Shown here piece by piece: positions 8,555 to 17,061 of a DNA stretch of 64,000 bases. The first letter of the stretch is position 1; every line of letters starts with the position of its first letter. Under the pieces are notes generated by a model that saw only the letters and a list, made by a program, of their open reading frames with translations, ran no database searches and was not told the origin of the DNA. Position numbers and translations under genes: made by a program. The DNA is from Cytophagales bacterium (lineage in GTDB: Bacteria > Bacteroidota > Bacteroidia > Cytophagales > Cyclobacteriaceae). The stretch is from contig JAKSDQ010000062.1 in the NCBI GenBank assembly GCA_022360015.1, positions 1 to 64,000 on the forward strand, read 5' to 3'.

Positions 8555-9355
8555 TTACCGGACCGGAACCTTTCTTACAATTTTTGAAAAGACTGCCGGA
8601 AAAAATCTTTTAAGATATACACCATATTTTTCTATTCCGCCAATATAAACTTCTTCCTTCTCTTTTTTAATTGCCCGGATGATTTTTTGTGCGCAAACTG
8701 CTGCCTCCATGCCACTGGCCTGGGCTTTATCCATTTGGTTGAAATTTTCCCCGGTACCTGTGAGGGCATTTACCGACACCTGGGTTTTGATGTATCCCGG
8801 GCATATCATGATGACTTTGATATTTTCTTTCCATAACTCAGCCCTTAGCGAGTCATAAAATCCATGTAAAGCATGTTTAGAGGCAGCATAGCCGGAGCGG
8901 TAGGGAGTACCGAATTTGCCAACCAGGCTGCTGACATTAACAAAATGTCCTCCCTTGTTTTCAATCATATGTGGTAAGAGATGCTTGGACAAGGCGATGG
9001 TTCCGAAAAAATTAATCTCCATGATTTTCCGGTCTACGGAAAGCATGGTCTCTTTTACCAGTGACCGCTGGCTTACACCACCATTGTTGATTAAAATATC
9101 CACTTTACCAAAAAACGCCACAGCTTCTTTTACCTTCTCATCCAATTCCGTACTGTTGGCCAGGTCGAGTGGTAGTACCTCAATGAATGACTGGATTTCA
9201 TGTGGGCAATTTTTCTTTACCCTCATCAATTCATTTTCCCGCCTTGACGAAACAATCATCTTTACCCCTTCCCTGCACAGCGCATAGACCAATGCTTCGC
9301 CTATACCTGAAGACGCCCCGGTCACCCAAACTACCTTATTTATTAAATTTTTCAT
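8555..9355 (-). CDS. Short-chain dehydrogenase/reductase (DHRS7/Dcp-type)
   Basis: A classical SDR of about 266 residues. The cofactor motif TGASSGIG is near the N-terminus, NNGG comes after the fourth strand, and the catalytic YAASKHA follows SS at the active site. The hydrophobic, basic C-terminus (FPAVFSKIVRKVPVR) resembles the membrane-associated DHRS7-like subgroup, suggesting a lipophilic alcohol or ketone substrate. I take the ATG at 9355 (MKNLINKVVWVTG). The ORF track start at 9367 would add MAVR and cannot be excluded. The gene after it encodes the TMEM220-like protein. Confidence 0.88.
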   Translation of the reverse strand: MKNLINKVVWVTGASSGIGEALVYALCREGVKMIVSSRRENELMRVKKNCPHEIQSFIEVLPLDLANSTELDEKVKEAVAFFGKVDILINNGGVSQRSLVKETMLSVDRKIMEINFFGTIALSKHLLPHMIENKGGHFVNVSSLVGKFGTPYRSGYAASKHALHGFYDSLRAELWKENIKVIMICPGYIKTQVSVNALTGTGENFNQMDKAQASGMEAAVCAQKIIRAIKKEKEEVYIGGIEKYGVYLKRFFPAVFSKIVRKVPVR

Positions 9356-9386
9356 CCGTACCGCCATTTATCACTGTTGAAATCCG

Positions 9387-9443
9387 TATCCCACTACCAA
9401 TAGTCTATCCCACTACCAATAGTCTATCCCACTACCAATAGTC
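9387..9443. repeat. Three exact tandem copies of a 19-bp unit
   Basis: TATCCCACTACCAATAGTC occurs at 9387-9405, 9406-9424 and 9425-9443 without a mismatch. The last copy runs into the 5' arm of the adjacent hairpin. Identical copies point to recent slippage or to a variable-number tandem repeat. Confidence 0.95.
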
Positions 9444-9473
9444 ATAGTATGGCTCAAAGCCATACTATGACTA
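9439..9473. repeat. Dispersed hairpin repeat, copy 1
   Basis: A perfect 16-bp inverted repeat TAGTCATAGTATGGCT / AGCCATACTATGACTA with loop CAA. A second copy lies at 57106-57140 with a compensatory change in one base pair. It has the size of a REP-like element and could terminate transcription or fold in RNA. Confidence 0.9.
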
Positions 9474-9853
9474 GAACGCCATTACCTTCATCGAAACTTA
9501 AAATAATAAAATTCTAATGAGAATCCTTGTCCGCTGTTCACCTTCGAGCGAATTGTGTACGCTGGCGATACAAAATTAGTGAGAATTGAAAGAATACATT
9601 TTTATAAAACCTTGTAAATCAGGAAATTAAAATATTGGCATGTAGATTGGAGCAGATGAGTTAAAGCTATTTTAAAAGGTCAAATACTCAAATTAAAAAG
9701 GTCAGACAACTCAAAACCAAAAACTATGAAGGCTTTATACTATTTTGCGATTGATTATTTTCAGAAGAAAAAGAAAATAAAAAAAATTAAAATTCGAAAG
9801 AAATTATTATTTCAGAATCAATCCATTCTTATAGGTTAAATAGTTAAAATGTC

Positions 9854-9902
9854 GTGGCGCCACAAAGTCTTGTGGCGCTACTGCATTCTTTGGCGCCACA
9901 AG
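9854..9902. repeat. GTGGCGCCAC palindrome cluster downstream of the SUF operon
   Basis: Three imperfect copies of TGGCGCcACaa lie in 49 bases. The pair 9857-9865 / 9870-9878 (GCGCCACAA / TTGTGGCGC) forms a 9-bp stem with a 4-base loop, about 40 bases past the last stop of the minus-strand SUF operon. It could act as its terminator, though no long U tract follows. Confidence 0.6.
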
Positions 9903-9919
9903 ATTTTGCAGCCTTGCGT

Positions 9920-10336
9920 TTAGCAATATTCATCAAATATCTGTGACAGGTGATCGGCAATCATCTCTGCAGACCTTCCTTCAATGTGATGTCTTTCTAC
10001 AAAATGAATCAACTCGCCATCTTTAAATAAAGCGATTGAGGGAGAAGAAGGAGGGTAGGGGGCAGTATATTCCCTGGCTTTGGCGACCGCTTCCTGATCA
10101 ACACCTGCAAAAACTGTCAACAATTCATTAGGCTTTTTGGTCGAATTCTCCACTGCCAACTTCACGCCGGGACGGGCTGAACCGGCAGCACAACCGCAAA
10201 CCGAATTAATCACCACCAGCGATGTGCCCTGGTGATCTTCAAGATGATTCACCACTTCGTTTCCTGTTTTTAACTCCTTAAAACCAGCAGTGGTTAAGTC
10301 TGCCCGCATAGGAGCTACTAATTCTTCTGGATACAT
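9920..10336 (-). CDS. Bacilliredoxin, BrxA/BrxB family
   Basis: A 138-residue thioredoxin-fold protein starting MYPEELVAPMRADL, with the family's CGC motif in NSVCGCAAGSARPG and a conserved PYPPSSPSIALF stretch. Bacilliredoxins (YphP/YqiW) reduce mixed disulfides between proteins and bacillithiol, and in Bacteroidota they are often linked to Fe-S biogenesis. It is the last gene of the SUF operon, 28 bases after the DUF59 gene. I infer a role in keeping SUF thiols or cluster targets reduced. Bacillithiol use by this organism is implied but no bsh genes are in the window. Confidence 0.93.
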   Translation of the reverse strand: MYPEELVAPMRADLTTAGFKELKTGNEVVNHLEDHQGTSLVVINSVCGCAAGSARPGVKLAVENSTKKPNELLTVFAGVDQEAVAKAREYTAPYPPSSPSIALFKDGELIHFVERHHIEGRSAEMIADHLSQIFDEYC

Positions 10337-10364
10337 TTTATTGTTTTTTTTATTTGTTACTTAA

Positions 10365-10694
10365 TTACATAAATCCTAATTCCAGTTTAGCCGCCTCCGA
10401 CATCATGTCCGGCGAATAGGGAGGGTCGAAGGTCAGCTCGATTTGAACATCGTTTACACCTGCTATCTCTTTTACCTTCATTTCTATCTCAGCAGGTATG
10501 GCTTCTGCAGAGGGACATGATGGCGAAGTGAGCGTCATTTGAATGTAAACATTGTTGACCGGATAGACATTAATCTCGTAGATTAATCCAAGCTCATAAA
10601 CATCTACCGGTATTTCAGGGTCATAAACTTGCTTTATAGCTTCTACTATTTTGTCCTTTATCGAAATTTCCTGTGTTTCTTCTTTCATAATCAT
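10365..10694 (-). CDS. DUF59 / MIP18-type Fe-S assembly factor (SufT-like)
   Basis: About 109 residues covering one DUF59 domain. YDPEIPVDVYELGLIYEI is the family's first motif. TSPSCPSAEAIP carries the conserved Cys implicated in Fe-S or metal transfer. DPPYSPDMMS is the third motif. Members (SufT, PaaD, MIP18) help mature Fe-S proteins. It lies 6 bases after sufE in the SUF operon, which supports a SufT-like role over PaaD. The start could be either of two close ATGs (10694 or 10688). Confidence 0.9.
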   Translation of the reverse strand: MIMKEETQEISIKDKIVEAIKQVYDPEIPVDVYELGLIYEINVYPVNNVYIQMTLTSPSCPSAEAIPAEIEMKVKEIAGVNDVQIELTFDPPYSPDMMSEAAKLELGFM

Positions 10695-10700
10695 AAGAAC

Positions 10701-11147
10701 TTATGAGGCTTTACTTTCTATTTTGCTTTTATAGGCAATGGCATACATTTTCATTTGTTTAATCATAGCAACAAACCCGTTGGACCGTTGTGTACCGATA
10801 AAACGGTCCATGCCGATCCGATGAATAAAGTACAAATCCGCATGGATAATATCATCCACCTTTTGATCAGATAAAATGTTGACCAGTAAGCTCACCAGGC
10901 CTTTGGTAATTGCTGTATTGCTATCAGCGCTGAACCTGATACGGTCCTGATCTAACTCGGTTTTGAGCCATACTTTCGATTGACAGCCTTTTACAAGATT
11001 TTCCTCTACCTTATCGCTTTCCGGCAGGGGTGTTAATTTCTGCCCCAACTCCATCAGGTAAAAACTTGCCATTTCAACGTCTCCGTCCAATAGGGAAAAC
11101 GCTTCTATGATTTCGTCTTGTCTGGCGTTAATAGATGATTTTTGCAT
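10701..11147 (-). CDS. sufE: SufE sulfur acceptor
   Basis: SufE receives persulfide sulfur from the cysteine desulfurase SufS and passes it to the SufBCD scaffold. The sequence shows the SufE core with the active-site Cys in LVKGCQSKVWL and the later segment near ADLYFIHRIGM. I choose the ATG at 11147 (MQKSSINARQDEI). It begins one base after the sufS stop codon, whereas the longer ORF start at 11168 would overlap sufS. The tight spacing argues for translational coupling with sufS. Product length is 148 residues, normal for the family. Confidence 0.93.
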   Translation of the reverse strand: MQKSSINARQDEIIEAFSLLDGDVEMASFYLMELGQKLTPLPESDKVEENLVKGCQSKVWLKTELDQDRIRFSADSNTAITKGLVSLLVNILSDQKVDDIIHADLYFIHRIGMDRFIGTQRSNGFVAMIKQMKMYAIAYKSKIESKAS

Positions 11148-11148
11148 G

Positions 11149-12399
11149 CTACTTAAACCTTTCCGCAATATTCTTCAACCCCTCTACCATGATATCGATT
11201 TCTTCAAAAGTATTGTACAAAGACAGCGATGCCCGTACAGTACCTTCGATATTGAACAGATCCATCAGTGGTTGTGTGCAATGATGTCCTGTTCGCAGAG
11301 CCACTCCCCTGGCGTCCATCATCATGCCGATATCAAAATGATGAATGCCTTCCATAATGAAAGAGACTACACTTATTTTATTTTGTGCGGTACCTATTAG
11401 TTTCACACTGGGGATAGTTTGTAATCTTTCGTTGGCATACTGCAAGAGCTCATCTTCATATTTGCTGATGTTTTCTTTGCCATATGCTTCTACAAACTCC
11501 AGGGCTCTCTTGATAGCTACTACGTCGCCAATGTTGGGGGTACCTGCCTCAAATTTATAAGGAATATCGTTGTAAGTGGTTTTTTCAAAAGTCACTTCCT
11601 TGATCATTTCACCACCGCCTCTGAAAGGAGGCATAGCTTCCAGTAATGGCCTTTTACCATATAAAATGCCAGTCCCGGTGGGGCCGAATAGCTTATGCAT
11701 TGAAAATACATAGAAATCACAGTCCAGATCCTGCATATCGATTTCGATGTGTGCAGAGGCCTGGGCCCCGTCTATCAGAACTTTTGCACCATATTCGTGT
11801 GCTTTTTGTATCACCGCTTTGACCGGATTGATGGTACCCAGGGAATTGGAGATATGCACGATCGAAACCAGCCTGGTTCTTTCGGAAAGCATTTTTTCAA
11901 ACGCCTCAAAAACGATTTCCCCCCGGTCATTGATAGGAATTATTTTAAGTTTGGCTCCTGTCTCTTCGCATAACATCTGCCATGGAACTATGTTTGAATG
12001 GTGTTCCATCGAAGAAATAATGATTTCATCCCCTTCCCCGATGTTGGCCCTTCCAAAGGTACTTGCTATTAAATTGATACCATCTGTAGTGCCATAGGTA
12101 AAGATGATCTCCTCAGCCTCGGGGGCATTCATGAATTCCTTAACGGCCCTTCTGCTTTCCTCAAAAGCCGAAGTAGCCTTTTCGGCCAGTGTATGAATAC
12201 CTCTGTGTATGTTGGCATTGTACCCTGAATAATAATCGGTTAATGCCTCGATAACCCTCAATGGTTTCTGGGTAGTAGCAGCATTGTCAAAGTAAACCAA
12301 CGGTTTTCCGTTTACTTGCTGGTGAAGAATAGGAAACTCCGCCCTGATTTTCCGAATATCGAGGCCGTGCTTGTTTAAAGTTTCGTAGTTGCTACTCAT
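11149..12399 (-). CDS. sufS: Cysteine desulfurase SufS
   Basis: A PLP-dependent class V aminotransferase-fold enzyme that takes sulfur from L-cysteine. N-terminal YFDNAATTQKP is diagnostic. K236 in FSMHKLFGPTGTG binds PLP. C374 in RTGHHCTQPLM is the persulfide cysteine. The context RTGHHC with the short loop marks the group II (SufS) type, which depends on SufE. Length 416 is close to the usual ~405-415. It lies 9 bases after sufD and its stop abuts sufE. Confidence 0.96.
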   Translation of the reverse strand: MSSNYETLNKHGLDIRKIRAEFPILHQQVNGKPLVYFDNAATTQKPLRVIEALTDYYSGYNANIHRGIHTLAEKATSAFEESRRAVKEFMNAPEAEEIIFTYGTTDGINLIASTFGRANIGEGDEIIISSMEHHSNIVPWQMLCEETGAKLKIIPINDRGEIVFEAFEKMLSERTRLVSIVHISNSLGTINPVKAVIQKAHEYGAKVLIDGAQASAHIEIDMQDLDCDFYVFSMHKLFGPTGTGILYGKRPLLEAMPPFRGGGEMIKEVTFEKTTYNDIPYKFEAGTPNIGDVVAIKRALEFVEAYGKENISKYEDELLQYANERLQTIPSVKLIGTAQNKISVVSFIMEGIHHFDIGMMMDARGVALRTGHHCTQPLMDLFNIEGTVRASLSLYNTFEEIDIMVEGLKNIAERFK

Positions 12400-12408
12400 C
12401 TTGGTTAT

Positions 12409-13743
12409 TTACCGGTTTAAACGGATACTTATATGGTGATCAATGTATTCTTTTAAAACGTCAATTTTAACATTTTCAAGAGCATCGATGGCAAAAGCGT
12501 ATAACAAAAGCGACCTGGCTTCCTGTTCACCCAGTCCCCGGGAACGCAAATAAAATAACTGCTCTTTATCCAACTGACCTGTGGTAGCGCCATGGGAACA
12601 TTTCACATCATCGGCCCATATTTCAAGTTGGGGCTTGGTATTGATACTTGCCTCATCAGAGAGCAGGATGTTTTTATTGGATTGAAAGGCATTTGTTTTT
12701 TGCGCATCCTGCCGCACGTAGATCTTGCCGTTAAAGACCCCGGTTGAATTACCTCCCAATATACCTTTGTAAAGTTCGTTGCTGTATGAGTGAGGCTTTC
12801 TGTGATCTACCATGGTTTGGTTATCAACATGCTGCCGATCATTCAGCAGGTATAAGCCGTGCATATTGGCTTCGCAGTGCTCATCGTCCAGTACCACATT
12901 CAAGTTGTTTCTAATCAGACTACCGGCCAGTGAAATGGTGGTGGTATTGAAGGTGCTTTTACCTGCCTGATATACCTGCGTATTGCCTACATGATAAGCA
13001 TTGTCTCCGTGAATTTCAAGTTTGTAATAATCTATGTAGGCATTTTCATCGACAATTATTTCGCTTACCGTGTTGGTAAAAGCTGCCTCATTGCCATGGT
13101 GAATGTAATTTTCGATGATACTCGCCTGACTGTTTTTACCTGCGATTATCAGGTTTCTTGGCTGAACTGCCCAATTGGCAGCGGTTGATTCGGCTATGGA
13201 ATAAATAACAATTGGCTTGTCGACAACCAGGTTGTCTTTTACTTTAATAAATGTTCCATCGAGCGAAAATGCAGTGTTCAGCGCAGTAAAGGGGTCTTTG
13301 TCAAATTCAGCATATTTGGCAAAGTAGGAGCCTACCAAATCCGGTTGTGACTCATAGGCACTTTTAAAATCGGTGATCTCCAGGCCCTTTAATGTAATAT
13401 CCAGGTTTGACAACTCCTGAGAGAAACGACCATTGATCAAGACGACATTGTAGGCATCGAGACCTTTGATCAATAATTCGCTGATCGCTGCTTTTGAAAT
13501 AGCCGGGATGCCCGGTGAAGCATAATCAAAATTGAATTGTTTCTTCAGCAACCTTGTAATCGGGGTATATTTGTAGTTTTCGGTTTTCCGGTCCGGCATG
13601 CCTAATTGCTCAAATGACCGGATAGCTTTTTTTCTGGTTTGGTGAAAATCTGTGAGACTTTTGCCATTCAATTCCTTTTCAAAAATCCCGAATTGCTCAA
13701 CGAAATTTTTATGTAAATCTATACTATTTGATGCGACCGTCAT
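12409..13743 (-). CDS. sufD: Fe-S assembly protein SufD
   Basis: SufD pairs with SufB and the SufC ATPase to form the scaffold on which clusters are built. The C-terminal beta-helix shows the family features DVKCSHGATTGQLDKEQLFY and LRSRGLGEQEARSLL. I choose the ATG at 13743 (MTVASNSIDLHKN) because AAGGA sits directly upstream. The ORF track start at 13779 adds twelve residues unlike the family. It follows sufC after 42 bases. Confidence 0.95.
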   Translation of the reverse strand: MTVASNSIDLHKNFVEQFGIFEKELNGKSLTDFHQTRKKAIRSFEQLGMPDRKTENYKYTPITRLLKKQFNFDYASPGIPAISKAAISELLIKGLDAYNVVLINGRFSQELSNLDITLKGLEITDFKSAYESQPDLVGSYFAKYAEFDKDPFTALNTAFSLDGTFIKVKDNLVVDKPIVIYSIAESTAANWAVQPRNLIIAGKNSQASIIENYIHHGNEAAFTNTVSEIIVDENAYIDYYKLEIHGDNAYHVGNTQVYQAGKSTFNTTTISLAGSLIRNNLNVVLDDEHCEANMHGLYLLNDRQHVDNQTMVDHRKPHSYSNELYKGILGGNSTGVFNGKIYVRQDAQKTNAFQSNKNILLSDEASINTKPQLEIWADDVKCSHGATTGQLDKEQLFYLRSRGLGEQEARSLLLYAFAIDALENVKIDVLKEYIDHHISIRLNR

Positions 13744-13785
13744 TGTCCTTATTTCATTTTTATAACAGAAAATAAACAAGCTGGA

Positions 13786-14541
13786 TTAATGGATAGGCTC
13801 TGCCTCCTTGATCCAGTCATAACCCTTTTCTTCCAGCTCCAGTGCCAATTCTTTAGGGCCGGATTTTACGATTTTTCCATTGTATAAAACATGGACGAAA
13901 TCAGGAACTATGTAGTCCAGCAGCCGCTGATAGTGGGTTACTACAATCGTTGCATTGTCTTTAGACTTTAAAGTGTTCACCCCATTGGCCACTACTTTTA
14001 GCGCATCGATATCCAGCCCGGAGTCTGTTTCATCCAGCACAGCAAGTCTGGGCTCCAGCATGGCCATCTGGAATATTTCATTACGTTTTTTTTCACCTCC
14101 TGAAAAGCCTTCATTCAATGACCTGTTTAACAGGGATTTATCAATCTCAACCAGCTTTATTTTCTCTTTCATTAACGACAGAAACGATACTGCGTCCAGG
14201 GGGTCCAAACCTCTGTGCTCACGTATCTGATTCAGTGCGGTTTTAAGAAAATTGGTAGAGCTGACACCTGGTATTTCAACGGGATACTGGAACGCAAGAA
14301 ACAGCCCTTCCCTGGCCCTTTCTTCTGCTTCCAACTCCAGTAAGTCTTTTCCCAGAAATTCAATGCTGCCTTCTGTCACCTCATAGTCCTCCCTGCCTGC
14401 GAGTACGGAGGCCAGGGTACTTTTTCCGGAACCGTTAGGTCCCATGATGGCATGTACCTCCCCGGGCTTTACCTCCAGATTGATGCCTTTTAATATTTGT
14501 TTATCTTCTATAGAAGCATGCAGATTCTTAATGCTTAACAT
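13786..14541 (-). CDS. sufC: SUF ATPase SufC
   Basis: An ABC-type ATPase of 251 residues. Walker [11 protein letters not shown] lies at ~33-42, the signature motif FSGGEKKR at ~145, and Walker B with the SufC-specific LDETDSGLD at ~165-176. It drives conformational change of SufB-SufD during cluster assembly and is cytosolic. There are 108 bases between sufB and sufC containing a short hairpin. The rest of the operon is tightly packed. Confidence 0.97.
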   Translation of the reverse strand: MLSIKNLHASIEDKQILKGINLEVKPGEVHAIMGPNGSGKSTLASVLAGREDYEVTEGSIEFLGKDLLELEAEERAREGLFLAFQYPVEIPGVSSTNFLKTALNQIREHRGLDPLDAVSFLSLMKEKIKLVEIDKSLLNRSLNEGFSGGEKKRNEIFQMAMLEPRLAVLDETDSGLDIDALKVVANGVNTLKSKDNATIVVTHYQRLLDYIVPDFVHVLYNGKIVKSGPKELALELEEKGYDWIKEAEPIH

Positions 14542-14593
14542 TTTTGTTCGATTTAGTAATAATTATTTGAAAGCTTTTAACAGATCTTTTAAG

Positions 14594-14617
14594 CTGCCAT
14601 CTCGTACCGGATGGCAG
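14594..14617 (-). other. Hairpin between sufB and sufC
   Basis: CTGCCATC / GATGGCAG forms an 8-bp stem with an 8-base loop in the only sizeable gap of the operon. It lacks a T tract on the transcribed minus strand, so a role in RNA stability or differential expression of sufB fits better than termination. Confidence 0.4.
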
Positions 14618-14649
14618 GGTAAAAAATCTTCTGTTAGAGTTCAATAAGT

Positions 14650-16095
14650 TTAACCTACGCTGCCTTCAAGTGTCAGCGCCAGCAACTTTTGAGCCTCGAC
14701 CGCAAATTCCATCGGTAGTTGATTGAGTACCTCCTTACAGTAACCATTTACGATCAGGGCCACCGCACTTTCTTCATCGATACCTCTTTGCAAACAATAA
14801 AAAATCTGATCTTCACCAATTTTAGATGTGGTTGCTTCGTGCTCAATCTGCGCTGAATTGTTGCTGGTTTCAATGTATGGGAAAGTATGAGCCCCACATT
14901 TGTCACCCATCAGCAATGAATCACATTGAGAGTGGTTTCTGGCATTTTTGGCGCGTTTGTGGATTTGTACAAGTCCGCGATAACTGTTTTGACTTTGTCC
15001 GGCAGAGACCCCTTTGGAAACGATGCGGCTCCTGGTATTTTTACCCAGGTGGATCATTTTGGTGCCTGTATCTGCCTGCTGCCAGTTGTTGGTGACCGCT
15101 ACAGAGTAAAATTCTCCGACAGAATGATCGCCTTTTAAAATGCAGCTAGGATATTTCCAGGTGATGGCTGAACCGGTTTCCACTTGCGTCCATGAGATCT
15201 TGGAATGATCGCCGGCACAAATACCTCTTTTTGTTACAAAATTATATATGCCACCTTTTCCGTCTTTATCACCCGGATACCAGTTTTGTACGGTAGAGTA
15301 TTTTATCTCTGCATGGTCGCAAGCATATAATTCTACCACTGCCGCGTGCAACTGGTTTTCATCCCGCATCGGCGCTGTGCAACCTTCCAGGTAGCTTACA
15401 TAAGAGCCCTCGTCAGCTATGATCAAGGTTCTTTCAAATTGCCCGGTATTTGCCGCATTGATCCGGAAATACGTGGATAATTCCATGGGACATCTCACTC
15501 CTTTAGGAATATAACAGAAAGAGCCATCAGAAAAAACTGCGGAATTTAACGCTGCAAAATAATTGTCATTTACCGGAACGACAGAACCTATATATTTTTT
15601 CACCAGTTCAGGGTGTTCCTGTACAGCTTCACTGAAAGAGCAAAAAATAATTCCTAACTCAGCCAGTTTATCTTTAAAGGTAGTAGCCACTGACACACTG
15701 TCTATGACAGCATCGACTGCAACCCCTGTCAATCTTTTTTGCTCATCCAGGGATATACCGAGTTTTTCAAAAGTCTCTCTTAATTCCGGATCCACCTCGT
15801 CCAGGCTTTTGGGGGCCACCTTTTGCTTGGGCGCAGAATAGTAGATGATATCCTGATAGTTTATTTCCGGATAGCTAACATTAGGCCATTTCGGTTCCTT
15901 GAGTGTGAGCCAGTGCCTGTAAGCTTTCAACCGCCACTCCAACATCCATTCAGGTTCATTTTTTTTGCTGGAAATGAACCGTATAATGTCTTCATTAAGG
16001 CCTTTGGGTGCTGAATCTGCTTCTATATTGGACTCAAAACCATATTTATATTCAGAGGAAGTTAGTTCTTCTAATATTTCAGTGTCTTTACTCAT
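14650..16095 (-). CDS. sufB: Fe-S scaffold protein SufB
   Basis: SufB is the core scaffold of the SUF system. The protein is 481 residues, the standard length. Family segments are visible: [16 protein letters not shown] near the N-terminus, [39 protein letters not shown], and the C-terminal [18 protein letters not shown] with the functional Cys. It is the first gene of the minus-strand operon sufB-C-D-S-E-DUF59-brx. The 232-base gap upstream shows no promoter of the clear TTTG/TAnnTTTG type. The nearest upstream gene is a co-directional Lrp regulator. Confidence 0.97.
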   Translation of the reverse strand: MSKDTEILEELTSSEYKYGFESNIEADSAPKGLNEDIIRFISSKKNEPEWMLEWRLKAYRHWLTLKEPKWPNVSYPEINYQDIIYYSAPKQKVAPKSLDEVDPELRETFEKLGISLDEQKRLTGVAVDAVIDSVSVATTFKDKLAELGIIFCSFSEAVQEHPELVKKYIGSVVPVNDNYFAALNSAVFSDGSFCYIPKGVRCPMELSTYFRINAANTGQFERTLIIADEGSYVSYLEGCTAPMRDENQLHAAVVELYACDHAEIKYSTVQNWYPGDKDGKGGIYNFVTKRGICAGDHSKISWTQVETGSAITWKYPSCILKGDHSVGEFYSVAVTNNWQQADTGTKMIHLGKNTRSRIVSKGVSAGQSQNSYRGLVQIHKRAKNARNHSQCDSLLMGDKCGAHTFPYIETSNNSAQIEHEATTSKIGEDQIFYCLQRGIDEESAVALIVNGYCKEVLNQLPMEFAVEAQKLLALTLEGSVG

Positions 16096-16327
16096 TTCTT
16101 TGCATATTTAGACTTATTAAAAATAACGAGGTAAAGTTACAACATAAAATCATTTTAAAAGTTTTTTATAGCCAATATTTAGATTCGATTTTGTGATAGA
16201 TAAAATCGATAATATATGGTGCCATTTGTGCGTATTTGGCTGATAAAAATTATTTAAATTAATTCTAAATAAGAACTTTAGTGGTTAAACGCGCTCACCC
16301 CCCTAAAAGTTTTGAGTTTGTAAAAAT

Positions 16328-16807
16328 TTATAGATCTAACTGAATGTGGCGATTAAGTGTTTCTTCCAGGGAGATAAAGGTTTCGGTTCTTTCTATACCT
16401 TCGACTTTTTGGATTTTATCGTGCAATACTTCTCTTAAATGCTTGGTATCGCGACAATGAATTTTGATAAATATACTATAGTTACCAGTTGTATAGTGAA
16501 TTTTCACGATTTCCGGTATAGCTCTCAAATCTGTGGTTACCTGATCATATAAGGAATTCTTCTCCAAGTAAATACCCATAAATGCGGTAATGTCGACACC
16601 CATTTTTGAATAATCCATTTTAAGGGTGGTGCCTTTAACTACACCCATTTCTTCCAGCTTCCTCATTCTAACATGAACCGTACCCCCTGACACATATACT
16701 TTCTTAGCAATTTCCGTATATGGAATCTTAGCATCATCCATTAAAAGGGATAATATCTTAAGATCTATTTTGTCAATTTCATAATTTTTATCCGCTTTGG
16801 AATCCAT
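16328..16807 (-). CDS. Lrp/AsnC family transcriptional regulator
   Basis: A 159-residue protein with an N-terminal winged helix-turn-helix (IDLKILSLLMDDAKIPYTEI, recognition helix around VSGGTVHVRMRKLEEMG). A C-terminal RAM/AsnC ligand domain covers about residues 75-150. Such proteins sense amino acids and regulate transport or metabolism. This one is in the size and style of the Bacteroidota Lrp paralogues. It lies 232 bases upstream of sufB on the same strand, but I see no proof that it controls suf. A near-perfect promoter lies just upstream. Confidence 0.92.
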   Translation of the reverse strand: MDSKADKNYEIDKIDLKILSLLMDDAKIPYTEIAKKVYVSGGTVHVRMRKLEEMGVVKGTTLKMDYSKMGVDITAFMGIYLEKNSLYDQVTTDLRAIPEIVKIHYTTGNYSIFIKIHCRDTKHLREVLHDKIQKVEGIERTETFISLEETLNRHIQLDL

Positions 16808-16836
16808 ATTTTGAGATATTTATAATATATTTTATG

Positions 16837-16868
16837 CAAAAATAAATGAAATGTAAATTTTTAGCAAA
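16837..16868 (-). promoter_or_regulatory. Bacteroidota-type promoter for the Lrp gene
   Basis: Reading the minus strand, TTTG (16868-16865), 20 bases, then TATTTTTG (16844-16837). This matches the Bacteroidota consensus TTTG-N19..21-TAnnTTTG. The start codon lies about 30 bases downstream. Confidence 0.65.
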
Positions 16869-16904
16869 TTTATTAAAAAAATTTTAATTTTTTTTCTTAT
16901 CTAT

Positions 16905-16912
16905 TAAATTTG
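16905..16912 (+). promoter_or_regulatory. Candidate -7 element for the tRNA-like gene
   Basis: TAAATTTG fits TAnnTTTG and ends 26 bases before the acceptor stem. No good -33 TTTG is present at the right distance, and the region is very AT-rich. Confidence 0.35.
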
Positions 16913-16938
16913 TAATCACAAAATAGTTAAATATATAC

Positions 16939-17061
16939 TGTAGGGTGTTGAAATTGGCAGACAAGCCCTCCTGTCTCGAGGGTGGAGATCACTGGATAAA
17001 CTACATATAGAGCTTGTGTGTAGCTAACTTCTCCGTGGAGGTTCGAGTCCTTCCCCTACAG
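16939..17061 (+). tRNA. Class II tRNA-like gene, Leu-like body, apparent anticodon GUC, oversized variable arm
   Basis: A cloverleaf can be drawn by eye. The acceptor TGTAGGG (16939-16945) pairs with CCCTACA (17054-17060), and C16938-G17061 can add an eighth pair. The D arm TTG-AAATTGGCAGA-CAA is typical of tRNA-Leu. The anticodon arm is CCCTC-CTGTCTC-GAGGG, which puts GTC at positions 34-36. The T arm is GGAGG-TTCGAGT-CCTTC. Between anticodon and T arms lie 54 bases closed by GGAGA/TCTCC (16984-16988, 17030-17034), with an inner hairpin CTACATA/TGTGTAG. CCA is not encoded, and seven T follow. A Leu/Ser-type body with an Asp anticodon and a variable region about three times normal length is odd. 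It may be a pseudo-tRNA, an intron-like insertion, or a specialised tRNA. Confidence 0.7.

Larger units (their letters stand above)
9368..9919. other. Repeat-rich intergenic region between the SDR and the SUF operon
   Basis: About 550 bases without a convincing gene. It holds a 19-bp triple direct repeat, a 16-bp hairpin, an imperfect pair AAAAGGTCA-n-ACTCAAA (9674-9692, 9696-9716), and a cluster of GTGGCGCCAC palindromes before the bacilliredoxin stop. A 37-codon Lys-rich frame at 9726-9839 is open, but it is AT-driven and I do not call it. Confidence 0.7.

Noticed and set aside
9387-9443. Tandem 19-bp repeats as a CRISPR array
   Set aside because: The copies are directly adjacent without spacers and no cas genes are in the window.
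9726-9839. 37-codon Lys-rich ORF (MKALYYFAIDYFQKKKK...) in the repeat-rich gap
   Set aside because: The frame is built mainly from AAA and ATT codons in an AT-rich stretch, with no promoter, ribosome site or signal sequence. A cationic peptide is possible but unsupported.
16939-17061. Selenocysteine tRNA
   Set aside because: The optional 8-bp acceptor and long variable arm fit loosely, but the anticodon is not UCA and the D arm is of tRNA-Leu type, not the long SelC D stem.
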